Source: an uncultured Bacteroidales bacterium (GTDB taxonomy: Bacteria > Bacteroidota > Bacteroidia > Bacteroidales > UBA932). From it: a DNA stretch of 48,807 bases. Location of the stretch: NCBI GenBank assembly GCA_905235085.1, contig CAJOKD010000015.1, forward strand, positions 1 through 48,807. Direction: 5' to 3'. Positions 1 to 7,442 of this stretch are shown piece after piece. How positions within the stretch are numbered: position 1 is the stretch's first letter; the number at the start of each line of letters is the position of its first letter. The position numbers were made by a program, and so were the translations under genes. The notes below the pieces were generated by a model. It did no database searches, was not told the DNA's origin, and saw only the letters and a list, made by a program, of their open reading frames with translations.

Positions 1-114
1 GTTACGACCTGCGAAATGTGCGCTGATAACGCCCAGCGCAGGGGCGATGGCGGCACCCGCCATGACGGTCAGCAGACTGATGGAGAGAATGGTATACAGT
101 AATCTCCTTTTCAT
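1..114 (-). CDS. MFS transporter, N-terminal fragment (runs off the window)
   Basis: The reading frame begins at an ATG at 112-114 on the minus strand and continues off the left edge, so only 38 residues are visible. It starts with two basic residues (MKRR) followed by a hydrophobic segment that includes LLTVMAGAAIAPALG. This matches the first transmembrane helix of major facilitator superfamily drug/sugar exporters of Bacteroidota, where a Met-Ala-Gly-Ala then Ala-Pro-Ala-Leu pattern is common. The family call rests only on this segment. The substrate cannot be told. It is divergently placed to the ATPase at 385. Confidence 0.5.
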   Translation of the reverse strand, partial: MKRRLLYTILSISLLTVMAGAAIAPALGVISAHFAGRN

Positions 115-185
115 AATAAACAGTTTTTGAATGACAGTGGAGATTGCAGTTCTACCAAGCTGCGAAAAGAAACTTTTCGCGGGTG

Positions 186-193
186 TAAAGGTA
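186..193 (-). promoter_or_regulatory. Possible -7 element for the MFS gene
   Basis: On the minus strand the bases read TACCTTTA, one mismatch from the Bacteroidota -7 consensus TAnnTTTG. It lies about 70 bases upstream of the MFS start. No clear TTG element sits 19-21 bases further upstream, so this is a weak call. Confidence 0.3.
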
Positions 194-211
194 CGAAATT
201 TTTTGATTTGA

Positions 212-289
212 CAGACCGACTACTGCAACCCGCTCATCTCCGGCGTGATGAAGGCCATTAACTTTGTTGACCGCTTCGGAAAAATGTAG
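212..289 (+). pseudogene. Remnant of an AlbA_2/Schlafen-type ATP-binding protein (C-terminal piece)
   Basis: A short open stretch on the plus strand reads ...DYCNPLISGVMKAINFVDRFGKM and then stops at 287-289. It resembles the C-terminal ATP-binding part of AlbA_2/HATPase_c_4 family proteins, which carry a YRNP..A..M..LGFV..FG..I pattern. There is no start codon; an in-frame TGA lies just upstream, and the Gly-x-Gly-Ile expected after the Phe-Gly is replaced by Lys-Met-stop. I therefore read it as a decayed fragment, perhaps left when the neighbouring ATPase gene arrived. It is too short to be certain. Confidence 0.45.
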
Positions 290-360
290 ATATCTCGAAT
301 TATTCGCTTGGAAAAATGTAATAAACTTGAATTATTCCCTTGAAAAAGTGTACATTTATC
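278..360. repeat. Imperfect 32-bp direct repeat (about 2.6 copies) before the DUF4143 ATPase
   Basis: Units start near 278, 310 and 341. Each begins GGAAAAATGTA (third copy GAAAAAGTGTA), and the first two share GAATTATTC and end in CTT. The block ends 24 bases before the ATPase start codon at 385 and overlaps the end of the remnant gene. A regulatory (operator) role or a recombination scar are both possible. No standard promoter element is visible inside it. Confidence 0.6.
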
Positions 361-384
361 TCCGGATACAGAAATTAACCCGAT

Positions 385-1809
385 ATGCTTAAAAGAAAAA
401 TAGAAGAAACGCTCGCTCAGTGGAAGAGTACCCCGGGGCACAATCCTCTTGTCGTCAAGGGCATCCGTCAATGTGGAAAAACCTTCATTGTGCAACAATT
501 CGCCCAAGACAACTACGAAAATGTAGTGTATCTGAATTTTGCACTGGAACCGGATAAAATCACGGCTTTCCTAGGCTCCAAAGATGTGTATACAATCCTG
601 CTGAACCTGTCCACACTGATGCCTGAAGCCAAGTTTATACCGAGTAAGACCTGTATCATTCTTGATGAGATCCAGGATTGCCCTGATGCCAGGACTTCTC
701 TGAAATCCTTCAAGACGGATGGACGTTTCGACATAATTGCGACCGGTTCCTTATTGGGAGTCAAAGGCTATGGAGAGAGGGCAAAGAAGAAAAAGAATAA
801 GAAGTTGGCAAAAAATTCCATTCCTGTAGGTTATGAGACCATTATCCAGATGTACCCGCTGGACTTCGAAGAATTCCTGTGGGCCAACGGCATCCGCCAG
901 GAAGCAATAGATGCTGTGAAAAGATGCTATACGGAGGAACGTCCTGTCCCGGAGGGGATTCATCATGCTTTCAAGCAGTTGCTCTACAGGTATGTTATTG
1001 TTGGAGGTCTTCCGGCATGTGTCAATAAGTTTCTTGAAACTAAACATATGGGGAAAGTCGCAGCTATGTATGAGTCCATCATCGATGAGTACAAGGACGA
1101 TATGGTCAAGTATGCCGATGACGCCGACAAACCCCATATTCGCGAATGCTTTGAGTCCATTCCCCGGCAGCTTGTCAAAGAGAATAAGAAATTCCAGTAC
1201 TCTGTTGTGAGAAAAGGCGGCCGAGCATCTCAGTATGCCGGAAGTCTGCAGTGGCTTGAAGATGCGGGTATCATCCGTCGATGCTATAACACTTTTACAA
1301 CGGAGCTTCCGCTGTCAGGCAATGCTAAAGACGATGTATTCAAAGTCTATCCTACAGATATCGGTATTCTGATGGCTATGCTTGATCCTGGCACAAGGGC
1401 CGATGTCCTTCAAGGGAATCTGTACGGTTATAAAGGCGCTATCTTTGAAGGAATCATGGCGGATTGTCTTCACAAGAAAGGGCAAGGGTTATTCTATCAT
1501 CTTAAAGATAGCGGCCTCGAGCTCGATTTCCTGATCAGGCAGAAGGGTGAATGCATTCCTGTGGAGGTAAAGGCAAAGACCGCCAAGGCCAAGAGTCTTG
1601 CAACGGCGGTAAAGAACAAATCAGTCTATCATTTGGACCATGCTATCAAGTTCGGCGATTTCAATGTTGGACGTGAGGATTATCTTCTGACCCTTCCCAC
1701 ATATATGGAATTCCTCCTTGAATTTGAAGGGGTAGAGGACATTAACTTGCCTATCCTGGATATTGATGAGGTAAATCGCATGTCGAAGGATTTTCTAAAG
1801 GACGAGTAA
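385..1809 (+). CDS. AAA ATPase with C-terminal DUF4143 nuclease-like domain
   Basis: This 474-residue protein has the two-part layout of the AAA_14/DUF4143 family. The N-terminal ATPase has a Walker A GIRQCGKT at residues 26-33, a Walker B IILDEIQ at 91-97 and a sensor-like ATGS at 119-122. The C-terminal domain keeps a PD-(D/E)XK-like set: D381 in LDFLI and E394-V-K396. Such proteins are abundant in Bacteroidota and archaea, often in many copies. Their substrate is unknown, though a mobile or defence-related role has been suggested. Length is normal and the gene looks intact. It is preceded by a 32-bp repeat and a decayed gene, which fits a variable locus. The start ATG has no Shine-Dalgarno site. 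Confidence 0.85.
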   Translation: MLKRKIEETLAQWKSTPGHNPLVVKGIRQCGKTFIVQQFAQDNYENVVYLNFALEPDKITAFLGSKDVYTILLNLSTLMPEAKFIPSKTCIILDEIQDCPDARTSLKSFKTDGRFDIIATGSLLGVKGYGERAKKKKNKKLAKNSIPVGYETIIQMYPLDFEEFLWANGIRQEAIDAVKRCYTEERPVPEGIHHAFKQLLYRYVIVGGLPACVNKFLETKHMGKVAAMYESIIDEYKDDMVKYADDADKPHIRECFESIPRQLVKENKKFQYSVVRKGGRASQYAGSLQWLEDAGIIRRCYNTFTTELPLSGNAKDDVFKVYPTDIGILMAMLDPGTRADVLQGNLYGYKGAIFEGIMADCLHKKGQGLFYHLKDSGLELDFLIRQKGECIPVEVKAKTAKAKSLATAVKNKSVYHLDHAIKFGDFNVGREDYLLTLPTYMEFLLEFEGVEDINLPILDIDEVNRMSKDFLKDE

Positions 1810-1849
1810 TTTCAAACCTAACGGGCGTTAATCACGCACGATCCTTCCT

Positions 1850-1874
1850 GTGACTGGCTTCTATAGCCGGTCAC
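1850..1874. other. Hairpin in the gap between the ATPase and the tRNA
   Basis: GTGACTGGCT pairs with AGCCGGTCAC across a TCTAT loop (10 bp, one G-U pair). It is not followed by a T-run, so it is not a clear terminator. A second small hairpin (CGCTG/CAGCG) lies near 1904-1916. I do not recognise an RNA family here. Confidence 0.35.
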
Positions 1875-1970
1875 TGTGTCTATTAGGACGAACCGGGCAT
1901 AGACGCTGCGACAGCGCTTCCGGGCCTTTTTGCAGCCACAAGAAAAATTTGTAGGCACTTTTTAATAGCG

Positions 1971-2003
1971 AACCGCCTTCTACGTGTGTAGAAGGCGGTT
2001 TTT
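1971..2003 (+). terminator. Rho-independent terminator
   Basis: A perfect 13-bp stem (AACCGCCTTCTAC with GTAGAAGGCGGTT) closes a GTGT loop and is followed on the plus strand by a run of Ts. It ends transcription coming from the ATPase gene. It also lies just past the 3' end of the minus-strand tRNA, but the T-run exists only in the plus direction. Confidence 0.8.
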
Positions 2004-2005
2004 CG

Positions 2006-2078
2006 TGGAGCATAGGAGGATCGAACTCCTGACCTCAAGATTGCGAACCTTGCGCTCTACCAGCTGAGCTAATACCCC
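2006..2078 (-). tRNA. tRNA-Ala (anticodon CGC)
   Basis: A 73-base tRNA can be folded on the minus strand: acceptor GGGGTAT paired with ATGCTCC, D arm GCTC...GAGC, anticodon arm CAAGG/TCTTG around loop TTCGCAA, T arm AGGAG/CTCCT with GTTCGATC, and discriminator A. The anticodon in the loop is CGC, reading GCG. The acceptor has a G3-U70 pair, the main identity element of alanine tRNAs, which supports the assignment. CCA is not encoded. A matching promoter -7 element lies a few bases upstream. Confidence 0.93.
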
Positions 2079-2088
2079 GTTCGAGTTG

Positions 2089-2096
2089 CAAAGATA
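2089..2096 (-). promoter_or_regulatory. -7 element of the tRNA-Ala promoter
   Basis: On the minus strand TATCTTTG matches TAnnTTTG exactly and ends 11 bases before the first tRNA base, so the transcript would start only a few bases upstream of the mature tRNA. The -33 region has no clear TTG. The element sits directly after the stop codon of the PlsC-like gene. Confidence 0.6.
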
Positions 2097-2116
2097 GCAA
2101 AAAAGGCTGAAGAATA

Positions 2117-2998
2117 TCAGATTTCCCTGTTTTTTGTATCCCTTGCGGCCACATAGTCATTGTATTGCATCCACTCGTACGGTTTCGGCATATCGTAGAC
2201 GGCGCTGCGCAGCCACGCTCCGAAATCCTCGATGCTAGCGTGTTCCTTCTGCTGTTCCACGGTCAAGGTTTCACCTATCCCTACACGCACTCTCCGGTGC
2301 TTCTTGTTCACGACTTCGTGTGGAAGTTGGAGTGTACGTATCCTCCAGTCTATCAGGCCAAGTTCGTAGAACCAAAAGGAATTGTGGTCGAAGAAACGGA
2401 TCGGTACTATTGGGACTTCAGCCTTCTTTATCAGGCGTATTACCGATTCCTGCCACTCGCGGTCACGTATCTTCATTTCTTTCAGGCTGAGGTCTGATAC
2501 AGCTCCTGACGGGAATAAGCCTATCGGCTCACCGCTGTGCAGATGGGTCAGCACCTTGCGTACTCCCTGGACGCTCTTTCCGGTAACTCCGTTGCTTGCA
2601 TCCGTCTTTGGATTGACGACTATCCATCTGGAAGCCAGAGGCTTGACCATATCGAGGAACTCGTTGACCATCACCTTGAAACCGTCCCTGAGATGGCATA
2701 TCAGGTCTACGAGGATCACCCCGTCGATGCTGCCGTAAGGATGGTTGCTGACTGTAATGAACGGACCTTCAGGAAGTTCCGCAAGCCTTTCCGGATATCC
2801 CAGCTTGTAATTGATTCGAAGCTCCTTCAGAAGGGCTCCGGCGAATTCCGCACCCTCCAGGTGGCTGAACTTGTCATTGAGGTCGGATAGGGTGGAAACA
2901 GAGAGTACCTTCCGGAGGAAAGCGGCAAGCATATTGCCTGCTTTGCCCCGGAATACCGGAGATAACCGTTCCATTTCGGAGACGGGTAGCAGAGGCAT
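2117..2998 (-). CDS. PlsC-like lysophospholipid acyltransferase (hemolysin-type)
   Basis: The 293-residue protein should transfer an acyl chain to a lyso-lipid at the inner membrane. It carries NHPYGSID at residues 85-92, with H86 and D92 as catalytic pair (an H-x5-D form of the usual H-x4-D, seen in hemolysin/OlsA-like members), and a GLFPSG block corresponding to acyltransferase motif III (FPEG). No clear transmembrane helix is seen. It is the last gene of a three-gene minus operon: its ATG overlaps the stop of the CDP-alcohol phosphatidyltransferase by one base. The acyl acceptor is unknown. Phosphatidic acid synthesis, an ornithine or glycine lipid, or sphingolipid-related acylation are all possible. 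Confidence 0.8.
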   Translation of the reverse strand: MPLLPVSEMERLSPVFRGKAGNMLAAFLRKVLSVSTLSDLNDKFSHLEGAEFAGALLKELRINYKLGYPERLAELPEGPFITVSNHPYGSIDGVILVDLICHLRDGFKVMVNEFLDMVKPLASRWIVVNPKTDASNGVTGKSVQGVRKVLTHLHSGEPIGLFPSGAVSDLSLKEMKIRDREWQESVIRLIKKAEVPIVPIRFFDHNSFWFYELGLIDWRIRTLQLPHEVVNKKHRRVRVGIGETLTVEQQKEHASIEDFGAWLRSAVYDMPKPYEWMQYNDYVAARDTKNREI

Positions 2999-3705
2999 CA
3001 GTCTTCCCTCCTTTCAGGCAAAGGATCCGCCTTGGCGTACCCTAAGGCATCCTGTAATACCGTGACAAGGTATATTACTGTAAGCACGGCAAGGATCACG
3101 AGTCCTGCGATGTCGAGCGCCGTCAAAGCGACCTCACGCCCGAAGAAACGTATAGAAGTGTGGAATTCCCTGATGCACGGGAAGAATATTATGCACATTA
3201 TGAGCAGACAGGCGATCACCCTGAACTCGGTAGGACCTAGCTTGCCGTAGGTGAGCTTGAACTCGCTCTTAAGATGTGCGTTGATGCTGACGTTGATCGT
3301 CAGGAAGAGATACACTATCAGGATCATAAGGGCGATGTCCAGGCGCATGAGGTAGGACAAGCCCAAACCGAGGAACATAAATGCCTCGTTGAAACAATCC
3401 ACAGTGTGGTCCAGGTAATAACCGTACAGAGGTCTCTGGGTATTCCGTACCCTCGCAATGGTCCCGTCCAGAGAATCACCATACCAGTTAACCACGAAGC
3501 CTGCGATGCTAAGCCAAAGCCAATTGATGTTCTTTGAGCAGAGCACGAATCCGGCTCCTATCATAATCGCACCGATTATCCCGACTACTGTAAGAACGTC
3601 GGAAACGACCCATTTCGGCTGTCTCTCGGCCAGCCAGACAAGGGCTTTCTTTTCGATGCCGTTCAGGATTGAGTTCTGAATCCTTACTGCTTTCTTGTCT
3701 GCCAT
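2998..3705 (-). CDS. CDP-alcohol phosphatidyltransferase family protein
   Basis: The 235-residue integral membrane enzyme carries the family signature D77-x2-D80-G81-x2-A84-R85-x9-G95-x3-D99-x3-D103; the acidic residues bind the metal ions used to swap CMP for an alcohol. The spacer before G95 is 9 instead of the usual 8, as in the subfamily with SLDGT-ARVR. Several hydrophobic helices follow. Such enzymes make phospholipid or inositol-lipid head groups from CDP-diacylglycerol and an alcohol. The gene lies 11 bases after the GNAT gene and overlaps the acyltransferase by one base, so the three probably act on one lipid. The alcohol cannot be read from the sequence. Confidence 0.88.
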   Translation of the reverse strand: MADKKAVRIQNSILNGIEKKALVWLAERQPKWVVSDVLTVVGIIGAIMIGAGFVLCSKNINWLWLSIAGFVVNWYGDSLDGTIARVRNTQRPLYGYYLDHTVDCFNEAFMFLGLGLSYLMRLDIALMILIVYLFLTINVSINAHLKSEFKLTYGKLGPTEFRVIACLLIMCIIFFPCIREFHTSIRFFGREVALTALDIAGLVILAVLTVIYLVTVLQDALGYAKADPLPERRED

Positions 3706-3716
3706 ATCTTATTAGA

Positions 3717-4844
3717 TTATCGGATTTCCTTTATGTAAACCCTCGCCCTTTTGTGGAGATGGTGTTCGAACCTTCCCCAGATGTTCTGGACGTTGTGGTT
3801 ATCCTCTAGTTCGCGTGTACTCTCGACATACTTGATGCCGTTCTTGTGCATTCCCTCTCCGATCCTCGTCACGATCATCGCATTGACTCCTTTGTCCTGA
3901 TATTCCTCGAGGATTGCGATCAGGAGAGCGTCGATCGTATCATTCTTCCGCAAAGCCCTGAGTATGTGGATGAACCCGAACGGGAACATATGTCCCTTGG
4001 CCTTCTGGAGCGCCAGCGAGAGGGAAGGCAGGGTGATGCCGAAACCGATGACCTTGTCGTTCTTGTCCACCACGACGGACACGTAGTCCAGGTTCAGGTT
4101 CGGAAGGAACTGATCCTTCAGGTCATCGCACTGGGCAGGGGAGAGCTCGGAAAAACCGTGCAGCTTCGAGTAGCACGAGTTCATGACTGCGAAAATGCCG
4201 TCGGCATATTTGCGGAGCAGTTCTCCCTTGCTGTTGTATTCACCTTCGCGGAGTCCGTACCGCTCGGCAACGACCTTCGACATTCGCTGGTATCTGCTCA
4301 GGTCGGATGGAACGGTGATCCTGTATTCCACGAAATCGGTAGACTTCACGTAACCCTCAGCCAGGATAAGCGACTCGTAGTACGGGTAGTTGTATTTACC
4401 GTATGCAGTAGGCAGCTGGTCGAATCCTTCCACTAGGATTCCGGATATGTCGAATTCCAGGAATCCGACCGGCCCTTCGACCACGTCCATACCTTTCTCC
4501 CTAGCATATTCTTCAACCTTCCCGATCAGCTGGTGGACGACGTCCCCGGATTCGATGAAGTCGATCCAGCCGAAACGGCATAGTTTCTTGCCTATCTTCT
4601 GGTTGTACTTGTGGTTGATTATCCCAGCAATCCTTCCGACAACCTTTCCGTTTTCGTCTTCTGCAAGCCAGTATTTCCCTTCGCAGACCTCGAATGCCCT
4701 GTTCTTTTCGGGGCTGAGGGTGTCCAGTTCCATTGATTCAATCTGCGGGACGTAGTACTCGTTGCCCGTATACAATTCGTTGGGAAATCTTACAAAGCGC
4801 CTCAAATCCTGCCTGCAAGTAACTTCCTTGATGGTTACAGCCAT
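3717..4844 (-). CDS. GNAT-fold acyltransferase, candidate lipid N-acyltransferase
   Basis: This 375-residue soluble protein belongs to a conserved Bacteroidota GNAT-like family often left unnamed. An N-terminal GNAT half shows a strand-turn pattern around KYWLAEDENGKVVGRIAGI (residues about 58-76). The C-terminal half has YVSVVVDKNDKVIGFG and a final ELEDNHNVQNIWGRF segment typical of double-GNAT proteins. It is first in an operon with two lipid enzymes. The bacterial ceramide synthase of Caulobacter is a GNAT protein of similar size, so a long-chain N-acyltransferase role is a reasonable guess. I cannot prove that this is an orthologue. No serine palmitoyltransferase gene is in the window. 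Confidence 0.65.
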   Translation of the reverse strand: MAVTIKEVTCRQDLRRFVRFPNELYTGNEYYVPQIESMELDTLSPEKNRAFEVCEGKYWLAEDENGKVVGRIAGIINHKYNQKIGKKLCRFGWIDFIESGDVVHQLIGKVEEYAREKGMDVVEGPVGFLEFDISGILVEGFDQLPTAYGKYNYPYYESLILAEGYVKSTDFVEYRITVPSDLSRYQRMSKVVAERYGLREGEYNSKGELLRKYADGIFAVMNSCYSKLHGFSELSPAQCDDLKDQFLPNLNLDYVSVVVDKNDKVIGFGITLPSLSLALQKAKGHMFPFGFIHILRALRKNDTIDALLIAILEEYQDKGVNAMIVTRIGEGMHKNGIKYVESTRELEDNHNVQNIWGRFEHHLHKRARVYIKEIR

Positions 4845-4913
4845 ATTTCTTCAGTTATTCACTTGCTAATTTACAAAAAAAATGAATAATACCAGCGTTG
4901 TCTCGATAAACGT

Positions 4914-4946
4914 ACATCCCTCCGGTTACCTTTGCCGGAGGGATGT
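4914..4946 (-). terminator. Likely terminator hairpin after the cytosine permease gene
   Basis: A perfect 12-bp stem (ACATCCCTCCGG with CCGGAGGGATGT) around a 9-base loop lies 25 bases past the permease stop on the minus strand. The following bases on that strand (ACGTTTATCG) give only a weak T-run, so termination strength is uncertain. Confidence 0.55.
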
Positions 4947-4970
4947 AAGGATCGTGTTATGGACGATGCC

Positions 4971-6233
4971 CTATGCTTTCTTGGAGCAAAGCTGTCCGAT
5001 ATAGTAGCAGGCGGCGGCCACGGCCATTCCGTTGATTGAAGGAATACCCCACTTGACGAAGTTGGCTACCAATGCACCAAGGATGACGCCGATGACGGCG
5101 GCCCAGTTGACCTGACGCTTGGGGACAGAGTCGTCAACATAAGCCTTCCTGTGAGTGAAGTAGCTGCAAATCAGTATGATACCAACAGGAGGAAGGGTAC
5201 AGTTCAGATAATTGAGCCAATCGCAGAAGTTCCAATAGAGCCATACTGCAGCGAGGGTACCGATCAGACCGCCCAGCAGCACCATAGTCTTCTTCGAGAT
5301 GCCGAAAATGTTCGAAAGGCCGAGTCCCGAAGTATAGAGGGCGTTGTCATTGGTCGTCCAGATGTTCAGGCCGAGGACGAAGATGGCGATGTAGAACAGG
5401 TTGAGGTTGAGCATAACCTCGAAGATGTCGTTACCGCCAGCGTAGATGCTGGAGACGGCTCCGAAGAAGAACATCAGCGAGTTGCCCAGGAAGAAGGCGA
5501 TCACCGTGACGATCAGGCCCACCTTCGAGCTCTTGCAGAACCTTGTGAAGTTCGGGGTAGCCGTTCCTCCCGACACGAACGAGCCGACCACGAGTCCGGC
5601 GCCTGCGATGACGCCCAGGTCCTTGGTACCCTTGGCGAACTGCTCGATAAGAGTGGAATCACCTCTCTGGACTGCCATTATCATAGCGATCGTACCCAGG
5701 ATAGCTACCGCGGGGACAGCGATGTAGCTGATGATGGTAAGGCTCTTGATGCCGAAGTATGCACTAGCGGTCATCAGGACACCTGCGATAAGCACCAGGA
5801 GATATCCCTGCCAAGGCATATAGTCAGGTGTGACATCCAGGTGGAGGATTTCCTTGGCGATAGGAATAGCGAACATCGCAAGGCCCACACCGAACCAGCC
5901 GATCTGCGTGAAGCTGATCAATGCGCTCGGGAGGTAGCTGCCTTTCTCGCCGAAGCTCCTCCTGGCAAGCATATCCAGGCTGAGTCCGCTTTCGGCACCG
6001 ATCCAGCCGAGTGCACCGGTATAAGCTCCCAGGATGAGGCCACCAAGCAGGATGGCGAGGATGAATCCCTTGAAGTCAAGTCCGTTGGCCATATTCTGAC
6101 CGACCCACATCGAGGCGGAGAAGAAGGTGAAGCCGAGCATCACCATAAACATACTCAGGTTGCTTTTGCGACCGGAGGCATCGACGGGACTATTAGTGTA
6201 GTCGACGTCGATCTTTTGATTCGTTTTACTCAT
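4971..6233 (-). CDS. codB: Cytosine/purine permease, NCS1 family (CodB-like)
   Basis: This 420-residue integral membrane protein has about 12 hydrophobic helices and the N-terminal NCS1 features: NLSMFMVMLGFTF, then GLDFKGFILAILLGGLILG and a GLSLDMLARRSFG segment. It should import cytosine or a related base by cation symport. Its ATG overlaps the end of the upstream phosphoribosyltransferase-like gene by 8 bases, which links uptake of a base to its conversion to a nucleotide. Substrate specificity (cytosine, uracil, purine) is inferred from family resemblance to CodB only. Confidence 0.85.
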   Translation of the reverse strand: MSKTNQKIDVDYTNSPVDASGRKSNLSMFMVMLGFTFFSASMWVGQNMANGLDFKGFILAILLGGLILGAYTGALGWIGAESGLSLDMLARRSFGEKGSYLPSALISFTQIGWFGVGLAMFAIPIAKEILHLDVTPDYMPWQGYLLVLIAGVLMTASAYFGIKSLTIISYIAVPAVAILGTIAMIMAVQRGDSTLIEQFAKGTKDLGVIAGAGLVVGSFVSGGTATPNFTRFCKSSKVGLIVTVIAFFLGNSLMFFFGAVSSIYAGGNDIFEVMLNLNLFYIAIFVLGLNIWTTNDNALYTSGLGLSNIFGISKKTMVLLGGLIGTLAAVWLYWNFCDWLNYLNCTLPPVGIILICSYFTHRKAYVDDSVPKRQVNWAAVIGVILGALVANFVKWGIPSINGMAVAAACYYIGQLCSKKA

Positions 6234-7368
6234 ATCCTTTTAGGGTTTGTTTGAATTGTTGCAGTCTGGTTGTCGCGACGTCCTTCAAAGTTAGAGTCTG
6301 AGCCTTGGCGAGGAATACCCGCTCGTCGCTGTAAAGGACGTGCAGGTCCCCAAGTTCGGAAAGCCTGGTGACTTCTAGCCACTCCTCATAGCTGATAGGA
6401 GCCTTGTAGCCAAGCCTCTCCTGGGTAAGGTCCATTATGTCTGTCCTGTCCGATGCCTCGAGCACTTCCTCCCAGTATGCCACGACCTCCTTGTAATGGT
6501 CGGGGATTTCGTAGCGTCTCGCACCTCCGTCGTAGATTATGCATTTCTCGTAGAGGGAATACCCGTGTGCGACTACATACTCCCTGAATTCAGGGGATAT
6601 GATTCCGTCACCCCAGTAGAAATCGATGTCTGGGACCTGGAAACCCAGGACACCCTTGTCCTGGTAGACATTGAATATCCCTTCATAGAAGAAGCAGGTG
6701 AAGCCTTCGAAGCCTGGACTGAAACTCCTGATCTTGGTGGTGAGGGATTCCATAAGGTCGATAGCGTTGGATCCACCTATCGTGAAGAAAATGATTTTCT
6801 TGAACGAACCGCCGTGCGAGCGGAACCACTCGATGACGTGGTCCATACACATCCTCAAGGTGGCTCCTGAAGCTATGATGTCGCCCACCATCAGTACGCA
6901 GTCCTTGCAGGTACGGACCTTCTGGTAACGCACGTCCAATCCAGATATGACCTCGTTCTCTATTATCCTTTCGCAAGACAGGAAATCCATATTCGTAACC
7001 CTGAGGCCAGCCCTGAAGGCACATTCTTCAATCGGGTAGTTGAGCCCGCCCCTGAGGATGGTGAGGATGTTGACATCTCCGACCACTCCGTTGTCCACCA
7101 GGTACTGCATCCCTCTCATCGTCGCCGGTACCATACTTTGGTAGGAACCGAAGCCGATCACTTCCGGCGAGGCCATAAGACGCCTCGTGCCGTCGCCGCT
7201 GACGACCAGGTATTCATTTTCGATCCCGGGAGCCCTTAGTTTATACACGCTTTGATGCCGCGTCTTGGTCAGAACGGCATCGTTGAGATTATGTTTCATT
7301 GAGAATCCGATTAGTCCTAACCGGGTTTCAAAGTTATAATAATCCAAAGCATCCGGCAAGCTCTTCAC
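6226..7368 (-). CDS. Phosphoribosyltransferase-like protein with long C-terminal extension
   Basis: The 380-residue protein has a type I phosphoribosyltransferase core: ILTILRGGLNYP at 101-112 looks like the pyrophosphate loop, and VLMVGDIIASGAT at 158-170 resembles the PRPP loop (usually VDDvxxTG, here G162-D163 with Ala-Ser). The core is embedded in a much longer protein than classical enzymes (about 200 aa), with about 150 extra C-terminal residues of unknown fold. The overlap with the CodB-like permease suggests base salvage. An alternative start at M24 (MKHNLND) is possible. The single Asp of the PRPP loop instead of an Asp-Asp pair leaves activity open. Confidence 0.65.
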   Translation of the reverse strand: MKSLPDALDYYNFETRLGLIGFSMKHNLNDAVLTKTRHQSVYKLRAPGIENEYLVVSGDGTRRLMASPEVIGFGSYQSMVPATMRGMQYLVDNGVVGDVNILTILRGGLNYPIEECAFRAGLRVTNMDFLSCERIIENEVISGLDVRYQKVRTCKDCVLMVGDIIASGATLRMCMDHVIEWFRSHGGSFKKIIFFTIGGSNAIDLMESLTTKIRSFSPGFEGFTCFFYEGIFNVYQDKGVLGFQVPDIDFYWGDGIISPEFREYVVAHGYSLYEKCIIYDGGARRYEIPDHYKEVVAYWEEVLEASDRTDIMDLTQERLGYKAPISYEEWLEVTRLSELGDLHVLYSDERVFLAKAQTLTLKDVATTRLQQFKQTLKGYE

Positions 7369-7406
7369 AATATTTTATCAAATAGTTATCAACAACCTGG
7401 GCCGCC

Positions 7407-7437
7407 TTGTCAATTAAGCCGGAAAATAGTATTTTTG
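7407..7437 (+). promoter_or_regulatory. Promoter of the SDR gene; likely leaderless transcript
   Basis: TTG at 7407-7409, a 20-base spacer and TATTTTTG at 7430-7437 fit the Bacteroidota consensus. The ATG at 7443 follows the -7 element by only 5 bases, so transcription would start at or next to the start codon. This also argues against the longer frame that begins with the TTG at 7407. Confidence 0.7.
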
Positions 7438-7442
7438 TGAAT

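Noticed and set aside
1850..1930. Small RNA or riboswitch after the ATPase gene
   Set aside because: Two hairpins exist but no known aptamer pattern, promoter or downstream gene supports it.
5151..6254. Long plus-strand open frame (367 codons) opposite the cytosine permease gene
   Set aside because: Mirror frame of a clear membrane transporter; its product is a charged, low-hydrophobic string without a domain, typical of an antisense shadow.
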